Both the position numbers and the translations under genes were made by a program. From Stenotrophomonas bentonitica (GTDB lineage Bacteria; Pseudomonadota; Gammaproteobacteria; Xanthomonadales; Xanthomonadaceae), in the NCBI RefSeq assembly GCF_013185915.1, contig NZ_JAAZUH010000001.1:248001-312000 (forward strand): 64,000 nucleotides of DNA, read 5' to 3'. Each line of letters begins with the position of its first letter. The first letter of the stretch is position 1. The notes below the pieces were generated by a model. It ran no database searches, was not told the DNA's origin, and saw only the letters and a list, made by a program, of their open reading frames with translations. Below are positions 16,931 through 25,523 of this stretch, in pieces.

Positions 16931-18474
16931 TGAAAGTTCGCGCACAGATTGCGATGGTCCTCAACCTGGACAAGTGCATCGGCTGCCACACCTGCTCGAT
17001 CACCTGCAAGAACGTCTGGACCTCACGCGAAGGCGTGGAATACGCCTGGTTCAACAACGTGGAAACCAAGCCGGGCATCGGCTACCCCAAGGAATGGGAA
17101 AACCAGGAAAAGTGGAACGGCGGCTGGGTACGCAACCGCAGCGGCAAGCTGGTGCCGCGCGCCGGCGGCCGCTGGCGGATGCTGGCCAAGATCTTCGCCA
17201 ACCCGGACCTGCCGCAGATCGACGACTACTATGAACCGTTCGACTTCGACTACCAGCATCTGCACGACGCCGGCGACAGCCAGCACCAGCCGACCGCACG
17301 GCCGCGCTCGCTGATCACCGGGCAGCGCATGCAGAAGATCGAGTGGGGGCCGAACTGGGAAGAGATCCTGGGTTCGGAGTTCTCCAAGCGCGCCCGCGAC
17401 TACAACTTCGACAAGGTGCAGAAGGAGATCTACGGCGCCTTCGAGAAGACCTTCATGATGTACCTGCCGCGCCTGTGCGAGCACTGCCTCAACCCGGCGT
17501 GCGTGTCGGCGTGCCCCTCGGGCGCGATCTACAAGCGCGAGGAGGACGGCATCGTGCTGATCGACCAGGACAAGTGCCGTGGCTGGCGCATGTGCGTGTC
17601 GGCCTGCCCGTACAAGAAGATCTACTACAACTGGAAGAGCGGCAAGTCGGAGAAGTGCATCTTCTGCTACCCGCGCATCGAAATGGGCGAACCCACGGTG
17701 TGCTCGGAAACCTGCGTGGGCCGGATCCGCTACCTGGGCGTGATGCTGTACGACGCCGACCGTATTGCCGAGGCGGCCTCGGTGCCGGCCGAGAAAGACC
17801 TGTACCAGTCGCATCTGGACATCTTCCTGAATCCGGAAGACCCGGCGGTGATCGCGGCGGCGCGGGCCGAAGGCATTCCGGACAGCTGGCTGGAGTCGGC
17901 GAAGATCTCGCCGGTGTACAAGCTGGCGATCGACTGGAAGCTGGCCCTGCCGCTGCACCCGGAGTACCGCACGCTGCCGATGGTCTGGTACGTGCCGCCG
18001 CTGTCGCCGATCCAGTCGGCGGCCGAGCGCGGCCATGTGGGCATGAACGGCGAACTGCCGGATGTGGCTTCGCTGCGCATTCCGGTGCGCTACCTGGCCA
18101 ACATGCTCTCGGCCGGTGACGAAGCGCCGGTGGTACGGGCGCTGGAACGGCTGATGGCGATGCGCGCCTGGCGCCGTGGCATCAACGTGGACGGGGTGGA
18201 AGACACCGCCGTGCTGGAACAAGTGGGGCTGAGCGTGGCGCAGGTGGAGGAGATGTATCGCTACCTGGCCATCGCCAACTACGAAGACCGTTTCGTGATT
18301 CCCACCGCGCACCGCGAATACGCCAACGATGCGTTCGGCGAACGCGGCGGCTGCGGCTTCACCTTCGGCAACGGCTGCAACGGCGACAGCCCGGCCGACC
18401 TGTTCAGCCAGCGCAAGACGACCACGTTCACCGTGCATCCGAACCGCCAGCAGAAGCATGAGGTGGTCGAATGA
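16930..18474 (+). CDS. narH: respiratory nitrate reductase beta subunit (iron-sulfur)
   Basis: A 514-residue electron-transfer subunit with four ferredoxin-like clusters: CIGCHTCSITC near the N-terminus, CEHCLNPACVSACP, CRGWRMCVSACP and KCIFCYPR...CSETCVGR. The tryptophan replacing a cysteine in CRGWRMC is the known NarH feature that makes one cluster 3Fe-4S. It passes electrons from NarI haem to NarG. Start ATG 16930, one-base overlap with narG; its end overlaps narJ by four bases. Confidence 0.98.
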   Translation: MKVRAQIAMVLNLDKCIGCHTCSITCKNVWTSREGVEYAWFNNVETKPGIGYPKEWENQEKWNGGWVRNRSGKLVPRAGGRWRMLAKIFANPDLPQIDDYYEPFDFDYQHLHDAGDSQHQPTARPRSLITGQRMQKIEWGPNWEEILGSEFSKRARDYNFDKVQKEIYGAFEKTFMMYLPRLCEHCLNPACVSACPSGAIYKREEDGIVLIDQDKCRGWRMCVSACPYKKIYYNWKSGKSEKCIFCYPRIEMGEPTVCSETCVGRIRYLGVMLYDADRIAEAASVPAEKDLYQSHLDIFLNPEDPAVIAAARAEGIPDSWLESAKISPVYKLAIDWKLALPLHPEYRTLPMVWYVPPLSPIQSAAERGHVGMNGELPDVASLRIPVRYLANMLSAGDEAPVVRALERLMAMRAWRRGINVDGVEDTAVLEQVGLSVAQVEEMYRYLAIANYEDRFVIPTAHREYANDAFGERGGCGFTFGNGCNGDSPADLFSQRKTTTFTVHPNRQQKHEVVE

Positions 18475-19151
18475 GCCTGCTCAAACTGATCGGGGTGCTG
18501 CTGGATTACCCCCGCGACGAACTGTGGCAGCACGGTGGGGAGCTGCTGGACGCCACCGATGACCCGGCGCTGTCGCGGGGCCGCCGAGCGCAGCTGCGAG
18601 CCTTCGTGCAGGACCTGCTCGCCCTCGACCCGCTGGAGGCACAGGACCGCTGGCTGGCCACCTTCGACCGCGGCCGGGCGATGAGCCTGCTGATCTTCGA
18701 GCACATCCACGGCGAATCGCGCGACCGCGGGCAGGCCATGGTCGACCTGATCGACGCCTACCGCCGCAACGGCTTCGAGCTGGATGCCAAGGAGTTGCCG
18801 GACTACCTGCCGCTGCTGCTGGAGTACCTGGCCCAGCGCCCGCAGGCCGAGGCGCGCGACTGGCTGCACCACATCGGCCACATCGCCGGCATGCTGGCCG
18901 CACGTGCCGGCGAACGCGAGCCGCCGCATGCGCTGCTGTTCGAGATCCTGGTGGAAGCCGGCGACGGCAAGGTCAACCTGGACGTGATGCGCCAGCGCGC
19001 CAGTGAGGAAGTCCGCGACGACACCGTGGCCGCGATGGACCAGCTGTGGGAAGAGGAGGCGGTGCGCTTCGGCACCGACGCGCCCTCGCAGGAATGCGAT
19101 CCCCCACACCGGTCGCCGGCCCGCCCTGTGAACCGAGAGGTCCAGCCATGA
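18471..19151 (+). CDS. narJ: nitrate reductase molybdenum-cofactor assembly chaperone
   Basis: A 226-residue all-helical TorD/NarJ-family chaperone. It binds apo-NarG and helps insert the cofactor, and it is not part of the final enzyme. The family pattern LLDYPRDELW, FDRGRAMSLLIFEHIHGESRDRGQAM and ELPDYLPLLLEYLA is clear. It overlaps narH and narI by four bases each. Confidence 0.96.
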   Translation: MSLLKLIGVLLDYPRDELWQHGGELLDATDDPALSRGRRAQLRAFVQDLLALDPLEAQDRWLATFDRGRAMSLLIFEHIHGESRDRGQAMVDLIDAYRRNGFELDAKELPDYLPLLLEYLAQRPQAEARDWLHHIGHIAGMLAARAGEREPPHALLFEILVEAGDGKVNLDVMRQRASEEVRDDTVAAMDQLWEEEAVRFGTDAPSQECDPPHRSPARPVNREVQP

Positions 19152-19855
19152 ACCACTATCTGCATCAATTCGCCTTCCAGTTCTACCCGTACATCGCTAT
19201 CGCGGTGTTCCTGATCGGCAGCTGGGCGCGCTTCGACAAGTCGATGTACACCTGGCGCACCGGCTCGAGCCAGATGCTGTCCGACCGTGGCATGCGGATC
19301 GGCAGCAACTGCTTCCATATCGGCATCCTGGCGATCCTGGGCGGCCATCTGGTCGGCCTGCTGACCCCCCACTGGCTGTACGAGCATTTCATCACCTCCT
19401 CGCAGAAGCAGTTGCTGGCGATGGTGGTGGGCGGCTTCTTCGGCGCGCTGTGCTTCGTGGGCATCAGCATCCTGCTGGTCCGGCGGCTGTTCAACCCGCG
19501 GGTGCGCGCCACCGGCAGCTTCGGCGACGTGCTGGTGCTGGTGCTGCTGTTCGCCCAGCTGTGCCTGGGCATGTACAGCATCCGCATCTCGTCCGGCCAC
19601 ATGGATGGCGGGGTGATGATCATGCTGGCCGAATGGGCGCAGCACATCGTGACCTTCCGCGCCGGTGCCGCCGACTTCATCACCGACGTCAGCTGGGTCT
19701 ACAAGATGCACATCTTCCTGGGCCTGACCCTGTTCCTGATCGCGCCGTTCACCCGCCTGGTGCACGTCTGGAGCATTCCGCTGAGCTACCTGTGGCGGCC
19801 CTACCAGGTGGTGCGCCGCCGCCAGGCCACGCTGCGTTACGGACCGAGGGAGTAA
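19148..19855 (+). CDS. narI: respiratory nitrate reductase gamma subunit (cytochrome b)
   Basis: A 235-residue membrane subunit with five likely helices that oxidises quinol and anchors NarGH. Four haem-ligand histidines are visible at about residues 57, 67, 188 and 206 (CFHIGILAILGGHL, YKMHIFLG, RLVHVWS), in the same spacing as E. coli NarI. ATG 19148 is preceded by GAGAGG. It overlaps the narJ stop and is followed after three bases by the parvulin gene. Confidence 0.97.
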   Translation: MNHYLHQFAFQFYPYIAIAVFLIGSWARFDKSMYTWRTGSSQMLSDRGMRIGSNCFHIGILAILGGHLVGLLTPHWLYEHFITSSQKQLLAMVVGGFFGALCFVGISILLVRRLFNPRVRATGSFGDVLVLVLLFAQLCLGMYSIRISSGHMDGGVMIMLAEWAQHIVTFRAGAADFITDVSWVYKMHIFLGLTLFLIAPFTRLVHVWSIPLSYLWRPYQVVRRRQATLRYGPRE

Positions 19856-19858
19856 GCG

Positions 19859-20758
19859 ATGGGCACGCTGCCGAGAATCCTGCCGATCACCATGATCGAC
19901 ACCGCCCAGCCGGTGCCGGCCGAGGCCGCGCACCACCACGCCGACCCGGCGGGGGAGGGGCCGCGTTCGTTCGGGCAGCCGGCGCCGTGCCGGCTGTTCG
20001 TGGCCGACACCGCGATCAGCGAGGCCGAGATCGCCCGCGAGATGCAGTTCCATCGCGCCCTGCGGCCGGAGCAGTCGCGCGCCGATGCGGCCCGTGCGCT
20101 GGTGGTGCGCGAGCTGCTGCGGCTGGAAGTCGAGCGCCTGGGGCTGGCGGGCGCGGACGAGGGCGACGACGTGATCGACGAAGAGCGCCTGATCGAACAG
20201 CTGCTGGAAACCGAGGTGGGCGAGCGTGCCCCGGATGAAGACGCCTGCCGCCGCTATTTCGAGCAGAACCGCGAACGCTTCCGCGCGCCGGACCGGATCA
20301 AGCTGCGGCACATCCTGCTGGCGGCGCCGGCCGACGACGTGGCGGGACGCCTGAAGGCGCAGAGCCAGGGCGAGAAGCTGATTGCCGAACTGCGCGAACA
20401 GCCGCACCTGTTCGCCGACCTGGCGCTGCGGTTCTCGGCCTGTCCTTCCAAGGACCAGGGCGGCGACCTGGGCTGGCTGCAGCGCGGCCAGACCACGCCC
20501 GAGTTCGACCGCCAGGTGTTCCGCCTGCGCCAGGGCATGGCGGGGTTCCCGGTGGAATCGCGCTGGGGCCACCATGTGGTGGTGGTGGACGAGCTGCAAG
20601 CCGGCGCGGCGCAGGATTTCGAGGCCGTGCACGCGCAGATCCGCGACTACCTGGAACTGCAGGTGCGCCAGCGCGAGGTGCAGGCCTACCTGCTGTCGCT
20701 GCAGGAACGCTACCCGGTACGCGGGCTGGATGAGATCGAGGCGCAGGCCGACGCATGA
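19859..20758 (+). CDS. parvulin-type peptidyl-prolyl isomerase in the nar operon
   Basis: A 299-residue protein with a C-terminal parvulin (PpiC) domain at about residues 150-260: IKLRHILLAA, FADLALRFSACPSKDQGGDLGW and GMAGFPVESRWGHHVV. The N-terminal half resembles the SurA/NifM-like helical region. No signal peptide is visible, so it probably acts in the cytoplasm. It starts three bases after narI and overlaps the second narK by four bases, so it may help fold or assemble the nitrate reductase. That role is inferred from position. Confidence 0.88.
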   Translation: MGTLPRILPITMIDTAQPVPAEAAHHHADPAGEGPRSFGQPAPCRLFVADTAISEAEIAREMQFHRALRPEQSRADAARALVVRELLRLEVERLGLAGADEGDDVIDEERLIEQLLETEVGERAPDEDACRRYFEQNRERFRAPDRIKLRHILLAAPADDVAGRLKAQSQGEKLIAELREQPHLFADLALRFSACPSKDQGGDLGWLQRGQTTPEFDRQVFRLRQGMAGFPVESRWGHHVVVVDELQAGAAQDFEAVHAQIRDYLELQVRQREVQAYLLSLQERYPVRGLDEIEAQADA

Positions 20759-22086
20759 ATACCCCCTCCCTGAGTGTCAGTCACGGCGAGCAGCAGCGCG
20801 CCCTGTGGATCAGCACCTTCGCCTTCACCGTGTGCTTCGCGGTGTGGATGATTTTCTCCATCATCGGCATCCAGATCAGCAAGGACCTGGGGCTCAATGA
20901 CACCCAGTTCGGCCTGCTGATCGCCACCCCGGTGCTGACCGGCTCGCTGAGCCGGGTGTTCCTGGGGATCTGGTCGGACCAGTTCGGCGGGCGCAAGGTG
21001 ATGGTGCTGGTGATGCTGTGCGGCGCGGTCGCCACCTGGATGCTGACCCATGCCACCACCTACACCCAGTTTTTGATCGCCGCGCTGTGCGTGGGTATCG
21101 CCGGCGGCAACTTCTCGGTCGGCGTGGCCTATGTGTCCAAGTTCTTCCCCGCCAGCAAGCAGGGCACCGCATTGGGCATCTTCGGCGCCGGCAACATCGG
21201 CGCGGCGGTGACCAAGCTGCTGGCACCGCTGGTGATGGTGGCGTCGGGTTGGATGATGGTGGCCAAGGTGTGGGCGGTGGCGCTGGCGGTGACCGCCGTG
21301 CTGTTCTACCTGTTCACCAAGGAAGATCCTTCGCTGGAGCAGCGCCGCCGTGACGGGGTGAAGCCGGTGCCGTTCGTCGAACAGATGGCGCCGCTGAAGA
21401 ACCTGCAGGTGTGGCGCTTTGCGCTGTACTACTTCTTCGTGTTCGGTGGCTTCGTGGCGCTCGCCTTGTGGCTGCCGCACTACCTGGTGGGCGCCTACGG
21501 CATGGACGTGGCGCATGCCGGCATGGTGGCGGCGTGCTACTCGATCCCGGCCAGCCTGTTCCGCGTGGTGGGCGGCTGGTTGAGCGACCGCTACGGCGCG
21601 CGCCGGGTGATGTACTGGACCTTCGGCGTCTCGGCCATCTGCACCTTCCTGCTGGCCTACCCGGACACGGTGTACGTGGTGCAGGGCATCCACGGCGAGA
21701 TCCGCTTCCACCTGGCGATCGGGCTGGTGATGTTCACCGTGCTGGTGTTCGTGCTGGGCTTTTTCATGTCGCTGGGCAAGGCAGCGGTGTACAAGCACAT
21801 TCCGGTGTACTACCCAAACCATGTGGGTGCGGTCGGCGGAGTAGTGGGCATGATCGGCGGGCTGGGCGGTTTCATCCTGCCCATCGTGTTCGGCGCGCTG
21901 AACGATGTGATCGGGATATGGAGTAGCTGCTTCATGCTGCTGTTCCTGGTGGTGGCCGCCGCACTGGGCTGGATGCACTTCGCGATACGGCGCATGGAAC
22001 GCCGCAGCTTCCCGCAGATCGACAGCCAGACCGATCTGCCCGAGGCCATCGACGCCGCTGCGGCAGACCGTCGTGCTGGTCGCTGA
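20755..22086 (+). CDS. narK: second nitrate/nitrite transporter (NarK family, MFS)
   Basis: 443 residues and about 12 membrane segments. NNP motifs are GGNFSVGVAYVSKFFPASKQ with GIFGAGNIGAA, and GMIGGLGGFILPI. It is shorter than the first NarK and lacks its long loop, resembling the NarK1-type nitrate/proton symporters. This would give an importer and a nitrite exchanger in one operon. The stop overlaps the next start (GTG 22073) by 14 bases. Confidence 0.92.
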   Translation: MNTPSLSVSHGEQQRALWISTFAFTVCFAVWMIFSIIGIQISKDLGLNDTQFGLLIATPVLTGSLSRVFLGIWSDQFGGRKVMVLVMLCGAVATWMLTHATTYTQFLIAALCVGIAGGNFSVGVAYVSKFFPASKQGTALGIFGAGNIGAAVTKLLAPLVMVASGWMMVAKVWAVALAVTAVLFYLFTKEDPSLEQRRRDGVKPVPFVEQMAPLKNLQVWRFALYYFFVFGGFVALALWLPHYLVGAYGMDVAHAGMVAACYSIPASLFRVVGGWLSDRYGARRVMYWTFGVSAICTFLLAYPDTVYVVQGIHGEIRFHLAIGLVMFTVLVFVLGFFMSLGKAAVYKHIPVYYPNHVGAVGGVVGMIGGLGGFILPIVFGALNDVIGIWSSCFMLLFLVVAAALGWMHFAIRRMERRSFPQIDSQTDLPEAIDAAAADRRAGR

Positions 22087-23296
22087 GACCGTGCCGGGCG
22101 ACACCGAGCAACTGCCCGGCTGCCTGCTGCGGCAGCCGGTGCACGTGCTGTTCCCCGGCGCGCTGGAGTTCAGCAGCGGCTTCGGCGAAAAGGCGTGGCG
22201 CGGTGCATTGCTGGCCAGCAACGAGCACCTGATTCCGCGTTCGCTGACCCTGGGGTTCCAGACCGCACGCGGCGCGGTGGACGCCGCCGCCTACCTGCAG
22301 GCGCTGCTGGACGGGCTGCGCGTGCAGTCGGCGCTTGTCGCCGACGACCGCGAAGTGGTGGCGCTGGTGCTGCAGCTGGGCCTGGCCGAATGCCTGGCGC
22401 CCACGCAGATCGCGCAGCTGCTGGAAGCCGTGCCCACCCACTTCCGCACGGTAGCGCGGCCACAGGTGGAGGTGCGGGTGGATGCGGGCAGTGGCTGCGA
22501 CCCGCTGCAGCTGCGCGCAGTGGGCTGCACCCGGCTGACCGTGATCGACCGCCCCGGTGCGGACGGGCCCGGCCTGCTGGCGCGTGGTCAGACGGCCGCT
22601 TTCACTGCCTGCTATTACCAGCTGCGGATGCCCGCACGCGACGATGCGCAGTACCTGCACCGCCTGCAGCAGGCCATCGCGCTGGGCCCGGCGCGGATCC
22701 TGCTGCCGGCGCCGTGCGCGATGCCGGCCGACCCGTGCGCGGCCACGTGGTACCAGGCGTGGCAGCACCTGGTGGCGGCCGGCTACGTGCCCATCGGCGG
22801 CGACCATTACCAGCACCCCGAACGCGCACCGCCGACCACCCTGCGCGATACCTACCGGTACTGCGACGTGGTCGGCGTGCCGCGCCGCGAACGAACCGAC
22901 TTCATCGGCATCGGCGCCGGTGCCTGCAGCCAGGTCGGCGAGGTGCTGTGCCGGCTGGACGAGGATCCGGCGCGCTGGCAGGCGCGGATGGATGCCGGCC
23001 ATGCCGGGGTGGTGGCCGGACTGATCCTGTCCGACCAGGAAGCGCTGGCCAACGATGCCGTGCAGCGCATCGCCTGCGACCATGCACTGGATGCGGCCGA
23101 TTTCGAGTGGAGCCACGGCTGCACCCTGGACGACGCCTTCGAAGACGCGCGAGCGCAGCTGGGCCCGTGCCTGGCCCAGGGCTGGGCGTACTGGGACGGC
23201 CCGGTGCTGCGCCTTCGCGCGGAGGGCATGCTGCTCTGGCGTATCATCGCAGCGTGCTTCCGACCCGCCGCGATGCGGGCCCCGATCCAGGAATGA
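22073..23296 (+). CDS. HemN-like protein lacking the radical-SAM cysteine motif
   Basis: A 407-residue protein that follows the layout of oxygen-independent coproporphyrinogen III dehydrogenase (HemN). Matching segments are FPGALEFSSGFGE at the N-terminus, YVPIGGDHYQHPE, YRYCDVVGVP, TDFIGIGAGACSQVGEV, DAGHAGVVAGLILS and a C-terminal LRLRAEGMLLWRIIAACF. Where HemN has HIPFC-x3-C-x2-C this protein has SLTLGFQTARGAV (residues 57-69) with no cysteine, so it cannot bind the SAM 4Fe-4S cluster in the normal way. The frame is intact, so it is not an obvious pseudogene. The start is GTG 22073. It lies between narK and the FNR-type regulator, overlapping both. It may bind haem or porphyrin, or regulate; this is a guess. 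Confidence 0.75.
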   Translation: MLVAETVPGDTEQLPGCLLRQPVHVLFPGALEFSSGFGEKAWRGALLASNEHLIPRSLTLGFQTARGAVDAAAYLQALLDGLRVQSALVADDREVVALVLQLGLAECLAPTQIAQLLEAVPTHFRTVARPQVEVRVDAGSGCDPLQLRAVGCTRLTVIDRPGADGPGLLARGQTAAFTACYYQLRMPARDDAQYLHRLQQAIALGPARILLPAPCAMPADPCAATWYQAWQHLVAAGYVPIGGDHYQHPERAPPTTLRDTYRYCDVVGVPRRERTDFIGIGAGACSQVGEVLCRLDEDPARWQARMDAGHAGVVAGLILSDQEALANDAVQRIACDHALDAADFEWSHGCTLDDAFEDARAQLGPCLAQGWAYWDGPVLRLRAEGMLLWRIIAACFRPAAMRAPIQE

Positions 23297-24090
23297 TGAC
23301 GTCTTCAATGCTTACCCAGGGCCGGTCCGGCCGTTCCACCCCGAACCCGGCCGCGGCCGACGATGGCGATGCGCTGCATTTCTGCAGCACCTGTGCGTTT
23401 TCCGATGCATGCACGTCGCAGGGCTACGACAAGACGGCGCTGAACGAGCTGCATGTGCTGGTCGACCACGTGGGCCCGTTCCACGCCGGCGACTACATCT
23501 TCCGTGCCGGTGAACCGTTCGATGCGATCGCGGCGGTACGCGCCGGCATGGTCAAGACCTTCGTGGATGACAGCCAGGGCAGCGAGCAGGTGCTGGGCTT
23601 CAGCCTGCCCGGCGAAGTGATCGGGCTCAACGCCATCCACGGTGCGCGCTATCCCTGCAATGCGGTGGCACTGGACACCGTGCACCTGTGCCGCATTTCG
23701 TTCCCGAAGATGAGCCAGCTGGCCAGCCGCATGCCGGGCCTGCAGGCCAAGTTGTTCAGCCTGCTCAGCGCCGAGATCGGCAAGGTGGCGCTGTTGGCCG
23801 CCAACCACCGCACCGAAGAGCGCATGGCCGCGTTCCTGATCGACATGTCCGAACGCTACGCGCGGCGCGGATTTTCGGCGGTGCGCTTCAACCTGACCAT
23901 GGCCCGCACCGAGATTGCCAACTACCTGCGCATGGCGCCGGAAACCGCGAGCCGCGTGCTGCGCCGGCTGGCCGACGACGGCGTGATCGCGGTCAACCAG
24001 CGCGAAATCCTGCTGCTGCAACCCGAACGGCTGGCGGCGATGGCCGCGGCCGGCGACACCGACTCCACTGACCCAAGGACCGCAACATGA
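23293..24090 (+). CDS. fnr: FNR-type oxygen-sensing transcriptional regulator
   Basis: 265 residues of the CRP/FNR family. Cysteines at 31, 34, 40 and 122 (FCSTCAFSDAC and RYPCN) match the four ligands of the oxygen-labile 4Fe-4S cluster of FNR (E. coli Cys20, 23, 29, 122). The helix-turn-helix ends IANYLRMAPETASRVLRRL, with the E-x2-SR pattern that reads TTGAT half-sites. It should activate the boxes at 6529, 11600 and 28225 when oxygen is absent. ATG 23293 overlaps the upstream gene by four bases, and its stop overlaps modA. Confidence 0.93.
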   Translation: MMTSSMLTQGRSGRSTPNPAAADDGDALHFCSTCAFSDACTSQGYDKTALNELHVLVDHVGPFHAGDYIFRAGEPFDAIAAVRAGMVKTFVDDSQGSEQVLGFSLPGEVIGLNAIHGARYPCNAVALDTVHLCRISFPKMSQLASRMPGLQAKLFSLLSAEIGKVALLAANHRTEERMAAFLIDMSERYARRGFSAVRFNLTMARTEIANYLRMAPETASRVLRRLADDGVIAVNQREILLLQPERLAAMAAAGDTDSTDPRTAT

Positions 24091-24839
24091 TTCGTACGCT
24101 ACGTGGACTGCTGTGCCTGGCGGTGTTGGCGACGGCGCTGCCGGCTGGCGCGGCCGGGCTCACGGTCTCGGCCGCATCGAGCCTGACCGAGAGTTTCCGT
24201 GACATCGCCAGTGCGTACGAAAGCGCGCACCCCGGGACCAAGGTCGACCTGAACTTCGCCGCCTCCGGGGTGCTGCTGCAGCAGGTTGCGCGCGGCGCGC
24301 CGGTGGACGTGTTGGCCACTGCGGACACAAAAACCATGGACCAGGCCGCGCAGCAGAACCTGCTGGCCGCCGATACCCGGCAGCTGTTCGCCAGCAACCA
24401 GCTGGTGGTGGTCGTGCCAAAGGACGCGCGCACTGCGCCGACCTCGCTGGCGGCACTGGGTGGGGCCGATGTGAAGCGCGTGGCGATCGGCAATCCGGAC
24501 AGCGTGCCGGTGGGTCGCTACGCGCAGACGGCGTTGCAGGAGGCCGGGCTGTGGGAGGCGATGAAGGCCAAGACCATTTCCACCCAGAACGTACGCCAGT
24601 CGCTTGACTACGTGGCGCGTGGCGAGGTGGATGCGGGCTTTGTTTACTCCAGCGACGTGCGCGCAGGAGGCGACCGGGTGCGGCAGGCCTTCGCGGTACC
24701 GCTGAAAACGCCGATCACCTATCCGCTGGCGGTCATCAAGGACAGCGCGAACGCGGCCGAGGCGAAGCGCTTCGTGGCCTTCGTGCGCTCGCCGCAGGGC
24801 CTGGCGATCCTGAAGAAGCACGGTTTCGGCGCGCCCTGA
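24087..24839 (+). CDS. modA: molybdate ABC transporter substrate-binding protein
   Basis: A 250-residue periplasmic binding protein. The signal peptide is about residues 1-23 (ending LPAGAA). Molybdate-binding features include VSAASSLTESFRDIA and FAASGVLLQQVARGAPVDVLATAD, then NPDSVPVGRYAQ and GEVDAGFVYSSDV. It delivers molybdate to ModBC for the cofactor operon at 6650-11199. The start overlaps the regulator gene by four bases, so it may be read through from the nar operon. Confidence 0.95.
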   Translation: MIRTLRGLLCLAVLATALPAGAAGLTVSAASSLTESFRDIASAYESAHPGTKVDLNFAASGVLLQQVARGAPVDVLATADTKTMDQAAQQNLLAADTRQLFASNQLVVVVPKDARTAPTSLAALGGADVKRVAIGNPDSVPVGRYAQTALQEAGLWEAMKAKTISTQNVRQSLDYVARGEVDAGFVYSSDVRAGGDRVRQAFAVPLKTPITYPLAVIKDSANAAEAKRFVAFVRSPQGLAILKKHGFGAP

Positions 24840-24842
24840 TTC

Positions 24843-25523
24843 ATGGCGTTGGACTGGACCGCGTTGTGGTTGTCGCTGAAGGTGGCCGGCTGGGCCACGG
24901 CGATCAATCTGGTGGTGGGCGTGGCGCTGGGCGCGCTGCTGGCGCGCCGCCGCTTCCCCGGGCGTGAGCTGCTGGACACGCTGCTGACCCTGCCGATGGT
25001 GCTGCCGCCGACCGTGCTGGGCTATTACCTGCTGGTGGTGATCGGCCGCAACGGCCCGCTCGGTGCCTGGTTGCAGTCCACGTTTGGGATCAACCTGGTG
25101 TTTACCTGGCAGGCGGCGGTGATCGCTGCGGCAGTAGCGTCGCTGCCACTGGTGTTCAAGCCCGCACGCGCCGCCTTCGAAGCGGTGGACGGGCAGCTGG
25201 AGCAGGCCGCGCGCACCCTGGGCGTGTCCGAATTCGCGCTGTTCCTGCGGGTCAGCCTGCCACTGGCATGGCGCGGGATCCTGGCCGGGCTGCTGCTCGC
25301 GTTCGCGCGTTCGATGGGCGAATTCGGTGCCACGTTGATGGTGGCGGGCAGCATTCCGGGGCGCACCCAGACGCTGTCGATTGCGATCTACGAAGCAGTG
25401 CAGGCCGGGCAGGACAGCAAGGCCAACGGGCTGGTGATCCTGACCTCGGTGGTATGCATCGTGATCCTGCTCGCCGCCGCGCGGCTGGTGGGACGCCGGC
25501 AGGAGGCGCGCGATGTGGCTTGA
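24843..25523 (+). CDS. modB: molybdate ABC transporter permease
   Basis: A 226-residue inner-membrane permease with five or six helices. The ABC-permease EAA loop reads EQAARTLGVSEFALFLRVSLP and the family segment ARSMGEFGATLMVAGSIPGRTQT is typical of ModB. It begins three bases after modA and overlaps modC by 11 bases. Confidence 0.95.
   Translation: MALDWTALWLSLKVAGWATAINLVVGVALGALLARRRFPGRELLDTLLTLPMVLPPTVLGYYLLVVIGRNGPLGAWLQSTFGINLVFTWQAAVIAAAVASLPLVFKPARAAFEAVDGQLEQAARTLGVSEFALFLRVSLPLAWRGILAGLLLAFARSMGEFGATLMVAGSIPGRTQTLSIAIYEAVQAGQDSKANGLVILTSVVCIVILLAAARLVGRRQEARDVA

Noticed and set aside
13355..16945. 1196-codon minus-strand frame opposite narG
   Set aside because: A shadow frame. 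NarG on the plus strand has all expected motifs and correct length.
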